A DNA stretch of 42,123 bases from Chlamydiota bacterium (GTDB lineage Bacteria; Chlamydiota; Chlamydiia; Chlamydiales; JAAKFR01), in assembly GCA_013288105.1 (NCBI GenBank), contig JABDCM010000006.1, positions 1 to 42,123 of the forward strand, read 5' to 3'. The notes beneath the pieces are model-generated. The model made no database searches and had not been told where the DNA came from. It saw nothing but the letters and a program-made list of their open reading frames with translations. Shown here piece after piece: positions 1-7,694 of this stretch (position 1 is the stretch's first letter; each line of letters begins with the position of its first letter). The position numbers and the translations under genes are program-made.

Positions 1-446
1 AAAGGGTCTACACAATTCGGAAGAAAAAAAACCCCCTCCCAACCTAACGCAAGCGCGGTTCTCAATAAAGTTCCCATATTCCCTGGATCTGCAATCTCAT
101 CAAAAGCAATCACATAGGAGAGTTTTTCTAGTTTCGAAGGAGGAGGGAGAGCAAAAAGAGCTGCCACTCCATCGGGAGCTACCACCCCTGTGATTTTTTT
201 CAACACCTCAGGCGATACGCCTATGATGTCGCACGGAACAGAGGAGATCCAAGGCAGAGAAAATCCCCTCTCTACAAAAAGAACTTTGGGAGAAAAAAAA
301 GAGAGCATCTCAGCAATCACTTTAGCACCAGTCACAATAAGCTCCCCTTGTTCCTCTCGATACATTCTGTTTTCTCTCAGTTTAACTAGAGATTTAACTA
401 AAGGATTTTGTGCGCTTGTAATGATTTTATTTGTTTTTTTTAACAT
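1..446 (-). CDS. SpoU/TrmH-family RNA 2'-O-methyltransferase, 3' part cut off by the window edge
   Basis: The frame opens at an ATG (complement of 444-446) and runs off the left edge after about 148 codons, so only the N-terminal part is visible. The first ~100 residues begin MLKKTNKIITSAQNPLVKSL, a typical start for the substrate-binding domain of this family. Near residues 119-135 the protein reads DEIADPGNMGTLLRTALALG, which matches motif 1 of the SpoU trefoil-knot fold (D/N-P-G-N-x-G-x-x-x-R-T-A). Such enzymes methylate ribose 2'-OH groups in rRNA or tRNA using S-adenosylmethionine. Motifs 2 and 3 (the SAM site) lie outside the window. The gene is divergent from the phosphatase gene starting at 458, with only 11 bp between the start codons, so promoters must lie inside the opposing coding regions. 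The target RNA cannot be told from this part. Confidence 0.85.
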   Translation of the reverse strand, partial: MLKKTNKIITSAQNPLVKSLVKLRENRMYREEQGELIVTGAKVIAEMLSFFSPKVLFVERGFSLPWISSVPCDIIGVSPEVLKKITGVVAPDGVAALFALPPPSKLEKLSYVIAFDEIADPGNMGTLLRTALALGWEGVFFLPNCVDP

Positions 447-457
447 CAAATATTTTT

Positions 458-2314
458 ATGATCCAGTTTATGATCTCTTTTCGAAAATCTATCGGCATCC
501 GACTTTTTGCTATTATAATTATTATACTTGCTCTTCACCTTTTAGTAGATAGTTTTATTCTCATACAAAAAAGTTATCATAATAGACTGGAGATTGAAAA
601 AAATCATATAGCCTCTTTGGCACGTCTGCGTCTAGCCTCTTTGCATCAACTGCAACCTGGACAAACACCCATTCTCAATGTGCTGCATCATTTTTTAAAT
701 CTGGATTCAACAGCCTCTTTTATGAGAAATGAGAAGATGCACAAAAAACTTGTTGAGGCCTCTGTAGAGGGGGGATTTCTTGATATTCTTTTGGTCGATA
801 TCTCCTCAGATCACCATTATCATATTGTGGAGGCTGTCGATCAACAGGCCATTGGTCAGGATGTGACCCATTTGCTGAATCAAAATGACCCTTTTTTGCC
901 AGAAAATATTGCACGGGGGTACACCGTCTATTTTAATATGCGAGAGGGGAAGGAGTATTTTGCAATCGCTCAGCCCATTTTTTCAGAGAAAGAGAAAAAA
1001 TATGTAGGGATTTTGATGGTCAATAGGCAGGTTACAGACCAGTTGCAGGCTATATTGGCACCAGAAAAGATAGGTTATACCATCAATTTTGCTCTTCTTA
1101 CACCAGCCTCATTAATTGTCGCCTCTTCGGATCCCACTCTCCATTTTCAATACTTAAAGCCCCTTTCATTGACCCATACAGAGGCTTCTAAATTTTTTGC
1201 ATTCGAATGGAACCAGGAGAGGCAATTTGCCTACAAGATCTCTTTTAAAGATACAGATTATGCACTCATGGCCTACACCTCAGAGAGAGCGCTCTTAAGA
1301 GGCCCTCTCTTACAGTTTTTCTATGTTTATGGGATATATGGCCTCATTTTTATTATAGGAAGTCTGGTTGCCTATTTTTTTACACGTTTCATGACACAAC
1401 CTATAGAAAATATAAGAGTGGTGATGGAGAAGATAGGGGGGGGGGATTTTTCTGCTCGCTATCAGAGCCGTATCATGGGATATGAGATTAACACTTTGGG
1501 AAACATTTTTAATGAAATGGTGGAGACGATTTTAAAAAATAAGCAAGAGGCGGAAGAGGAGAAGGTAAAAAAAGAGATTTTTTCCAATGAGTTAAAGCTT
1601 GCACAGCATGTTCAAAATGATCTTTTACCTCAAAAAATGCCCGATTTTCCAGGAGTTGATTTGGCAGCGGCTTATATCCCCGCTATCTTAGTGGGAGGGG
1701 ATTTTTATGAGTGCTTTTCTGATGATCAACACACTCTCTTGACCTTGGCAATAGGAGATGCCTCCGGCAAAGGGGTACAGGCCTGTTTTTTTTCTTTAAG
1801 TCTTTTAAATGTGTTAAGAATTTTCGCCAAAGAATTCAAAGATGTAGCAAAAACACTTGCTTTTACAAATAGACTTTTCTGCGAAGATACAAAAGAGACG
1901 GGAATGTTTATTACGCTTCTTCTAGGGATGTATGATCCCTCTACTAAAATCTTAAGCTATTTTTCTTGTGGGCATAATCCGCTTCTTTTGAGAAGAAAAG
2001 ATGGATCTGTTTTCTTTTTAAATCATGGCGCTATGGCAATTGGAGTCATTTCTGAATTAAATATAGAAACACACCATTTTCAATTAGAGGCAGGCGACAC
2101 TCTTCTTTTTTACACAGATGGCATTACAGAGGCTCATGATGAACAGTTTGAACTATTTGGGGAGGAGAGGTTGAAACTCTTTCTTCAACAAGAGGGGGAC
2201 AAGAAAGCAGCAGAGATTGTGCACAAACTCACAGAGGCTGTAAAGGCTTTTGCAGGGAAGGCCCCCCAGCATGATGATATCACTCTTTTAGTTATGAAGG
2301 TCAAAGATGATTAA
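458..2314 (+). CDS. rsbU: RsbU-like membrane sensor PP2C-type serine phosphatase (catalytically intact)
   Basis: The protein has an N-terminal membrane helix (about residues 10-35), an extracytoplasmic sensor region of roughly 240 residues, a second helix around residues 290-315, a HAMP linker and a C-terminal SpoIIE/PP2C domain. The metal-binding aspartates are all present in GGDFYE, IGDASGKG, FYTDGITEA and HDDIT, and GHNP is also intact, so the phosphatase should be active. RsbU-type enzymes dephosphorylate an RsbV anti-anti-sigma factor; in Chlamydia trachomatis this pathway has been reported to act on sigma-66. In-frame ATGs lie at 458 and 470 and neither has a clear Shine-Dalgarno; a TTG at 431 is possible but lies inside the divergent gene. 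The end overlaps the next gene by 8 nt, indicating an operon. Position and architecture match the Chlamydia CT588 gene. Confidence 0.88.
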   Translation: MIQFMISFRKSIGIRLFAIIIIILALHLLVDSFILIQKSYHNRLEIEKNHIASLARLRLASLHQLQPGQTPILNVLHHFLNLDSTASFMRNEKMHKKLVEASVEGGFLDILLVDISSDHHYHIVEAVDQQAIGQDVTHLLNQNDPFLPENIARGYTVYFNMREGKEYFAIAQPIFSEKEKKYVGILMVNRQVTDQLQAILAPEKIGYTINFALLTPASLIVASSDPTLHFQYLKPLSLTHTEASKFFAFEWNQERQFAYKISFKDTDYALMAYTSERALLRGPLLQFFYVYGIYGLIFIIGSLVAYFFTRFMTQPIENIRVVMEKIGGGDFSARYQSRIMGYEINTLGNIFNEMVETILKNKQEAEEEKVKKEIFSNELKLAQHVQNDLLPQKMPDFPGVDLAAAYIPAILVGGDFYECFSDDQHTLLTLAIGDASGKGVQACFFSLSLLNVLRIFAKEFKDVAKTLAFTNRLFCEDTKETGMFITLLLGMYDPSTKILSYFSCGHNPLLLRRKDGSVFFLNHGAMAIGVISELNIETHHFQLEAGDTLLFYTDGITEAHDEQFELFGEERLKLFLQQEGDKKAAEIVHKLTEAVKAFAGKAPQHDDITLLVMKVKDD

Positions 2315-4232
2315 ACAATCTTTACCTTTACGTATTATGGCAACCTGTTTTCTAGCTCTTGCATTCCCCCTATTGATCTATTCTTTTATTTATTTTCAGG
2401 AAAATTACTATGAATCTGTTGAGGTTGCCAAGGCAAATATTAAGCAAGTAGCAGATTTTCAGGCGATTGAATTTGAGGAAATTATCCCCCAGAAAGAGGT
2501 TCTGCTGAATGAACTGATCTACTTTTTAGATTTAGATCATCGATTAGAGAGCATGGATTTGCAAGTTTTAAGCGATCAATTATCAGAAATGGCCAATCTT
2601 GCTGGAAAAGTCTCTCTGATCGTTGTGGATATTCAGGATTCCCATCCTTACAAGGTGATTGCAGCAAGTGAGCCTACTGTGGTGGGAGTTGAGCTAAAAA
2701 ATGTTCTGGGATTGAATCGGGTCATTGAGAATGGGGAAGGCGCTCTGATTGATTACTTCTATTCACCTGAGACTGATGGCTATCTTCCTCGTCTATTAAT
2801 AGGGAAAACGATTCTCTCTTCCAAAACGAAAAAACCGCTGGCATTGATACTGACCACAGTGTCGGATCTTCCTCAGATCAATCACCTTTTTTCAAAAACA
2901 AAAAATGGGGACCCCTCTGCGACACAATTTGGTATTCTTGATCCTAATGGATTGATTTTTATGGCCACAGATTCTGCCTTTTTAGGGCAGCATATCGCTC
3001 CTCTTAGTCAAGCTGCGGCTCTAGAAGTGGCTGTTTTTCAAAATATTTTGAATGTAACGGTGCCTCTACAACCCCTTCCAATTGTACGCGGTCAGCTTAC
3101 CAATTTTTTTGAGTTTATCTTTCAAAACCAGATTCAGATTGGCTATCTCTCAAAGACGGCACACGCCTCTCCAAAAGTGGGCTTTCATATTTTTGCCTAC
3201 GTTCCTAAAGAGATTTTTTTCGCTAATGCTGTCCGCTACTTTCTTATTTTATACGCCTCTTACGGAATCATCCTCCTCTTTTGGTTTACGATTGCCTATT
3301 TTTGTTCCAAATGGATTGGCCGCCCCTTGCGTCAGCTGACCCAAGTGATGAATGAGGTGAGAAAAGGCAATCTTTTTGTACGATTTAAGCAGGAAAAACT
3401 GGGATTTGAGATCAATGAATTGGGAGCTGTTTTCAATCAGACTTTGGAAGAGATGCTTAAAAATATTCAAAAAAGCACAGAAGAGAGGATAAAAAAACAC
3501 AAATATGAGAGAGAAGTGGCTCTGGGTAGTGAGGTTCAGGTTCAGTTTTTCCCCGTCAAATTTTCCAGCTCTCATGAGCTTGAGTTAACAGGTTTATATA
3601 TCCCCTCAGAGAACATTGGAAGCGATTTTTACTCCTGGTATATCAAGGATGATGAGACCATTAGTATGGTTGTGATAGATGCCCCAGAGAAGGGAATCTC
3701 CTCCTGTCTCTATTCTCTTGCCGCAAGAAGTCTTTTTAGAACACATCGCGTCATTTATAAAGATGCGGCAACCATTTTAAAAAATACAAATACCGCTTTT
3801 TGTCAAGCTATGGGAGATTCTGGAGTATTTGTAAGAGCCTTTTTTGCTATTTTTGATAAAAAAACAAAAGAGCTTACCTACTATTCTTGTGGACATGTTC
3901 CTGGCGTGGTATGCAGAGCAGATGGTCGGATTATTACACTTTCCCATTCAGGAATGGCCCTAGGCCTTGTTGAGAAGCAACCATTCAACGTAGATAGGAT
4001 TCAATTAGAGCCAGAAGATCTTCTTCTTATTTTTTCAGATGGTTTATTAATGGCCACGAACAGTAAACATCAACATTTTTCAGAAAAAAGAGTTCATGAT
4101 CTTTTGCAGCAGAGTCGGTGGAATAGTCCCGAGGAGGTCTTGACGCTGATTAAAAAGAGCTATTATGAATTTATTGAGGAGACTCCTCAAGATGATGAGG
4201 TGGTGATGATTGCTTTGAGAGTCAAATCATGA
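2307..4232 (+). CDS. RsbU-paralogous membrane sensor with degenerate PP2C domain
   Basis: Same architecture as the gene before it: an N-terminal helix (about residues 8-27), a periplasmic sensor region, a second helix near residues 310-335, HAMP-like linker and a PP2C/SpoIIE fold. The catalytic motifs are changed. GGDFYE has become GSDFYS, GDASGKG has become IDAPEKG, and the final HDDIT has become QDDEV, although the aspartates in GSDFYS, IDAPEKG, FSDGLL and QDDEV are kept. It may be a slower phosphatase, one with a different target, or a pseudophosphatase that only senses and binds. It starts within the last 8 nt of the upstream gene and its TGA overlaps the ATG of the next, so the three genes should be translationally coupled. 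It sits where CT589 lies in Chlamydia. Confidence 0.82.
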   Translation: MIKQSLPLRIMATCFLALAFPLLIYSFIYFQENYYESVEVAKANIKQVADFQAIEFEEIIPQKEVLLNELIYFLDLDHRLESMDLQVLSDQLSEMANLAGKVSLIVVDIQDSHPYKVIAASEPTVVGVELKNVLGLNRVIENGEGALIDYFYSPETDGYLPRLLIGKTILSSKTKKPLALILTTVSDLPQINHLFSKTKNGDPSATQFGILDPNGLIFMATDSAFLGQHIAPLSQAAALEVAVFQNILNVTVPLQPLPIVRGQLTNFFEFIFQNQIQIGYLSKTAHASPKVGFHIFAYVPKEIFFANAVRYFLILYASYGIILLFWFTIAYFCSKWIGRPLRQLTQVMNEVRKGNLFVRFKQEKLGFEINELGAVFNQTLEEMLKNIQKSTEERIKKHKYEREVALGSEVQVQFFPVKFSSSHELELTGLYIPSENIGSDFYSWYIKDDETISMVVIDAPEKGISSCLYSLAARSLFRTHRVIYKDAATILKNTNTAFCQAMGDSGVFVRAFFAIFDKKTKELTYYSCGHVPGVVCRADGRIITLSHSGMALGLVEKQPFNVDRIQLEPEDLLLIFSDGLLMATNSKHQHFSEKRVHDLLQQSRWNSPEEVLTLIKKSYYEFIEETPQDDEVVMIALRVKS

Positions 4233-7063
4233 GGGCTTCTGAATTTTTTGAAGAGACCTTTTCGCACATAGCCTCTGAGAATCAGAAGGAGGATCCTTTA
4301 CAGGTGATTCTTTGTGAAGAAAACATAGAAATGTGTAGACGGTTTGACCTATCAAAACTGCAAGAGGGGTGGTCATGGAGAAATGTCCACTGTGCAAGAG
4401 AGCTGGCCTCTCTTTTATTGAATGAAAAGGGGGAGTTAAAAAAAGAGGAGTGCAAGCGGGCGCTGCATATTCTACACAATAACCTCTACTCTCTAGGACC
4501 AGATAGACATCATGATGCCGATCGGATGAAACATCTTGTAAAAATGGTCCACTTTTTTGCGCACGATAAGGAATATGAGGCTGCTCTTAAAAAAATAACC
4601 TATCCAGAAGGGCATGTAGGCGTACAATATCTTTTACGAGAGACTCTTCACCTTCCTGAAAATACACCTCTGACCAATAAATTGACCAGACAGGCTGTCT
4701 TGTCCGCCCTTTTTACAAGTTTGCGTCAAAATGTGGGGAGCTGTTTTGCGACAGCGCCCGCGATTATGATTCAGCAGGAAATGCCCCTACAGTTTCTTGA
4801 AGACATCCAACACATAATAGCCACAGGCAGGTTTAAAAGGACGTTTGAGGGAATAGAATATGCCTTTCCCTTAAGCCCTAGTTGGGGAGCAGGAGAGCTT
4901 TTACGCCCCTTTCCCCTCTCCTCGCTTGGAAAGCAGCCGATAGAAGCGCTTGCCCTCTCTCCAGGTCTTCAAGCAGCTTTTAGAGCAGCAGGCCTCAAAG
5001 AGAGTTGTGAGACGCTTTTAAAGAAAAGCGGCTTTGAAAAAGACTCCCTAACGCAATTTGTAAACATCTCTGCCCATTCCCTCATCAGACAGGTTCTTTT
5101 ACAAGCCTATCAACTGACAGAGGAGGATCTACAAAAACAGCAAGATCAACCCCTTTCTCATATGCCTCCTAATCTTCTTTTGATCACAGCTGCGCCTCTT
5201 GGGAAGCCGCGTAGTATTGAGAGCTTTTCAAAAGCATATGAGAGAGCAAAACGGGCCTTCAAAGCGCTTACAGATAATCCCCTATTAAAAGCTTGGGAAT
5301 TTACTTTAGCCTCTCTTTCAGAGGCAAAAGCCGATTTTACAAAATGGAATTTATATATGAGCTTAGGGGTTCAGGTAGAGGAGCCCCATGGAATAGGGGA
5401 GGCACTTTTTCAAATCATACAGCAAGAGATAGACGAAGTTAACGATGAGATTCGAGAATATGAATCTCGTTATGACCACCTATATGCGCAGGCTAAATCT
5501 TTGGAAGGAAGGCTGATGCGCCCATCTGTGGATAAAGAATTTGAATGGATCCGTCTTGAATATCAGATGCGAAAAAGAGAGCTCGATCGAACAATTAGCG
5601 AACGGGATCAGGCGGTTGACAAGGGAAGAGCGCTGCAACAATTATACTCTCTGATGATTCAGTTTTATCGAGAAAAGATCCCCGACTATTTTCAGGAAAT
5701 TTATGATCCAGAAATGCATGAAATTTCGATGAGTGCTTATGATGATAGCCCGGCTGGATTTCGCCTTCTTTATAAGCATGGAAGAAGTAACCCCTCTCTG
5801 TGGACGCTTATTTACTCTGCTACAGATTATATACAAGCGCTCGCCTCTTTTTTTATTGCAACGGAAGGGGAGCTTGCTCAAAAGCCGATAGCGGAGGGGT
5901 TAGAGAGGGAGCTTACCCGTTTGATTACAGCTGCCATCACAACGATTAAAAGGCCCGATTTTTTGGAGAGCTCCTTTCAGCGTCTTGCTAAAGCCTACCA
6001 TGAACCGCTTATACACAAGCCCTTAGATCATTTAGAAAAAGTCTCAAGAAAGCCTTGGGCCTATATTTCTGGAGGAACCGTTAAAACTTTAATTAATTGT
6101 TACTGGGGGAATCCCAAAATACGGGAGGAGAAAAAATGGGTAGAGAGTCCGACGGAGTTACTTGCTTTTTTTATTGATATGATGAAGGAGCAATCCTCTG
6201 AACAGAGGCAGAAATTTCAGAAAGAGTCGGAGAGAACGGTTTTGGCTTTTTCTCCTACGCATGCTTTTTTATGTCGGCCGGGGGAGAAGCTATTTAGAAA
6301 GGCTTGGGAAGATCCTCTTTACACGTATACTTGGATTCGAGATGAGTGGCTTGTGCCGCAGCAAAAGTTTTTGGATGGGATTCTTTTAGATCAATGGATG
6401 ATGGAATGGATGGTGGAAAAACTTTTAGAACTGGTTCCGCAAGGGTATCGACAAGTGATTAAGAGAGGGGTGGATTTACCCCTTTTTTTGCATCCGGTTG
6501 AATTTCGAGAGAAGATACTCAAGGCGCTCTCTTATGAGAAGTGGATAGATAAGGGGGGGCTTCGTTTTATTGCAGATGAACTGGATAGTCTTTTATATGA
6601 GTCTCTCCCCTTTTTTCCTGAACAGGCGCTTGGAGAGAAGCTTGAGATGATTTTTTCTACCATGAGCGACATGACCCCCTCTCTATATGAGAGGATAAGG
6701 CAATTAGCGGAGGAGAGGAGGGGGGAGCTAGAAAAGCATAGACTTTTTTCTTCTCAGGAGCTTAGAAATATTGCTAAGAGTTATTTGATGTTAGCGTTGG
6801 GGAACACGAGGAGTAAGGTCTTTTTTCATGAAAGAATTGTGGAGAGGATGAGGGAGAGGGGGCTGGCTATGCCTGCGCCTCTTATTTTTGCGGACACCAA
6901 TTGGGTAAGATACCGGTTTGGATTTGCTTTGAATCCTGGGACGGGTCGATTAGATCTTTGGCGTTTGGATAGTTCAGGAGTTGAGGGGAAGCCCATGAGT
7001 ATTTGGCGGAGCTATTTTGACGGCACTCTCCAGCAGGAGTGGGGAATTTTGAGAATGAACTAA
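4229..7063 (+). CDS. Large conserved chlamydial protein (CT590-like) with papain-like sequence boxes
   Basis: A 944-residue protein without membrane helices or signal peptide, third gene of the phosphatase operon (ATGA overlap with the previous stop). Size and position match the Chlamydia CT590 protein of unknown function. Residues 166-176 read RQNVGSCFATA, with Q167 and C172, resembling the oxyanion-Gln and active-Cys box of papain-fold proteases (Q-x-G-x-C-G-S-C-W-A-F). Near the C-terminus FADTNW (N891, W892) followed by a G-rich, aromatic strand segment resembles the Asn box (NSW...G-Y). Candidate histidines are H678 (SPTHAFLC) and H867 (FFHERI). A charged, probably coiled-coil stretch lies around residues 395-480. 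The protease idea is inferred from short motifs only. A role as type III effector or as partner of the phosphatases is possible but not shown. Confidence 0.75.
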   Translation: MRASEFFEETFSHIASENQKEDPLQVILCEENIEMCRRFDLSKLQEGWSWRNVHCARELASLLLNEKGELKKEECKRALHILHNNLYSLGPDRHHDADRMKHLVKMVHFFAHDKEYEAALKKITYPEGHVGVQYLLRETLHLPENTPLTNKLTRQAVLSALFTSLRQNVGSCFATAPAIMIQQEMPLQFLEDIQHIIATGRFKRTFEGIEYAFPLSPSWGAGELLRPFPLSSLGKQPIEALALSPGLQAAFRAAGLKESCETLLKKSGFEKDSLTQFVNISAHSLIRQVLLQAYQLTEEDLQKQQDQPLSHMPPNLLLITAAPLGKPRSIESFSKAYERAKRAFKALTDNPLLKAWEFTLASLSEAKADFTKWNLYMSLGVQVEEPHGIGEALFQIIQQEIDEVNDEIREYESRYDHLYAQAKSLEGRLMRPSVDKEFEWIRLEYQMRKRELDRTISERDQAVDKGRALQQLYSLMIQFYREKIPDYFQEIYDPEMHEISMSAYDDSPAGFRLLYKHGRSNPSLWTLIYSATDYIQALASFFIATEGELAQKPIAEGLERELTRLITAAITTIKRPDFLESSFQRLAKAYHEPLIHKPLDHLEKVSRKPWAYISGGTVKTLINCYWGNPKIREEKKWVESPTELLAFFIDMMKEQSSEQRQKFQKESERTVLAFSPTHAFLCRPGEKLFRKAWEDPLYTYTWIRDEWLVPQQKFLDGILLDQWMMEWMVEKLLELVPQGYRQVIKRGVDLPLFLHPVEFREKILKALSYEKWIDKGGLRFIADELDSLLYESLPFFPEQALGEKLEMIFSTMSDMTPSLYERIRQLAEERRGELEKHRLFSSQELRNIAKSYLMLALGNTRSKVFFHERIVERMRERGLAMPAPLIFADTNWVRYRFGFALNPGTGRLDLWRLDSSGVEGKPMSIWRSYFDGTLQQEWGILRMN

Positions 7064-7112
7064 AACACGATTATTTGTTAAAATCACCATGGACTGGCTT
7101 AACTAAAAAATA

Positions 7113-7153
7113 TTGCACCAAACTTGCACCAAACTTGCACCAAACTTGCACCA
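7113..7153. repeat. 11-bp tandem repeat, about 3.7 copies
   Basis: The unit TTGCACCAAAC is repeated three times without a mismatch and is followed by a partial fourth copy. It lies 50 bp downstream of the 944-residue gene, between that gene and a decayed ORF. No function is evident; it may be a slippage-prone tract. Confidence 0.9.
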
Positions 7154-7280
7154 CTGGTTACCCTGGAAACCAAATGCTCGAACTGGTTTTTCCTTCGACA
7201 TGCACTCTATTTTCTAATCTCAATTCCATAAGCAGATTTTGTACTTGTCGTCTTGAAAGAAAGGGTAAAACTTGATGTAA

Positions 7281-7516
7281 CTCGGCTGTGTTGAAAAACT
7301 CTCTCGCGGAAATTAGCTTAAAGGCCTTCGCCAACTCCGTGGCGAAGAAGTAGTAGCTGCGCTGCATATCACCACTCTTCCATATAACAATCTCTAGCAA
7401 ATCAAGTCTGAGGGCGCCTCGCACCGACTCAAGTCGGCAATGGCGACAAGGTCGCCATTCTTGGCCGAAGGCCAAGGCGAGGCGCCTGTTATCAAAAATC
7501 TCGGCTGTGTTGAAAA
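7281..7516. repeat. 17-bp direct repeat bounding a 219-bp unit
   Basis: CTCGGCTGTGTTGAAAA occurs at 7281-7297 and again at 7500-7516, in the same orientation, and nowhere else that I noticed. The two copies bound a segment that contains a hairpin (CTTCGCCA at 7326-7333 pairing with TGGCGAAG at 7340-7347) and the palindrome cluster at 7413-7486. The period is a multiple of three, so the frame of the gene remnant is preserved. It could mark a duplication, or ends of an insertion, because the GGCTGTGTTGAAAA core resembles terminal sequences of some insertion elements. Confidence 0.8.
7413..7486. repeat. 74-bp four-stem palindromic (cruciform/cloverleaf) element
   Basis: A perfect 10-bp outer stem (7413-7422 GGCGCCTCGC with 7477-7486 GCGAGGCGCC) encloses three perfect hairpins back to back. 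These are 7424-7429/7432-7437 (CCGACT/AGTCGG, 2-nt loop), 7439-7447/7451-7459 (AATGGCGAC/GTCGCCATT, 3-nt loop) and 7460-7466/7470-7476 (CTTGGCC/GGCCAAG, 3-nt loop). Only two bases (7423 and 7438) are unpaired outside the loops. It is not a tRNA: stem lengths and loops do not fit. It lies inside the decayed minus-strand frame. Confidence 0.85.
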
Positions 7517-7637
7517 CCCCCGAAGTGTCGCAACGGCTCACAAATCTTAAGGGTTTTTCAATATAGCCCTTCAGATCCAATTCCCCCAAAAGAGATGAAA
7601 TTAATTCCGTTCTGATAGTTTTATTCTGGTATTTCTA

Positions 7638-7666
7638 TTTACAAAAAGCCTGCAATAGAATATAAG
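7638..7666 (+). promoter_or_regulatory. Candidate primary-sigma promoter for the outer-membrane protein gene
   Basis: TTTACA at 7638-7643 and TATAAG at 7661-7666 are separated by 17 bp. Transcription would begin near 7673, giving a leader of only about 20 nt before the ATG at 7695. No clear Shine-Dalgarno follows. Confidence 0.55.
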
Positions 7667-7694
7667 TGACCCCCTATCAGTTTAATGCAGCTTA

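Larger units (their letters stand above)
7158..7634 (-). pseudogene. Decayed gene remnant with C-terminal winged-helix-like end
   Basis: The minus-strand frame is open from 7634 to a TAA at 7158 but has no convincing start: there is no ATG at its head and a stop lies just upstream. The translated C-terminus (LSRRQVQNLLMELRLENR, then VHVEGKTSSSIWFPG) looks like a winged-helix DNA-binding end as found on ATP-binding transcriptional regulators. The N-terminal half is cysteine/arginine-rich where it crosses the 74-bp palindrome at 7413-7486. The peptide FNTAE occurs twice because the frame contains both copies of a 17-bp direct repeat 219 bp (73 codons) apart. I read this as the 3' end of a lost gene that was rearranged or invaded by short repeats. 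An intact small gene of about 143 residues using a TTG start at 7589 is the alternative. The parent family is not recognised. Confidence 0.5.

Noticed and set aside
7113-7153. CRISPR array
   Set aside because: Repeats are 11 bp with no spacers; a simple tandem repeat.
7413-7486. tRNA gene
   Set aside because: Length and four-arm form are tRNA-like, but the closing stem is 10 bp, the loops are 2-3 nt, and no D, anticodon or T loop bases are present.
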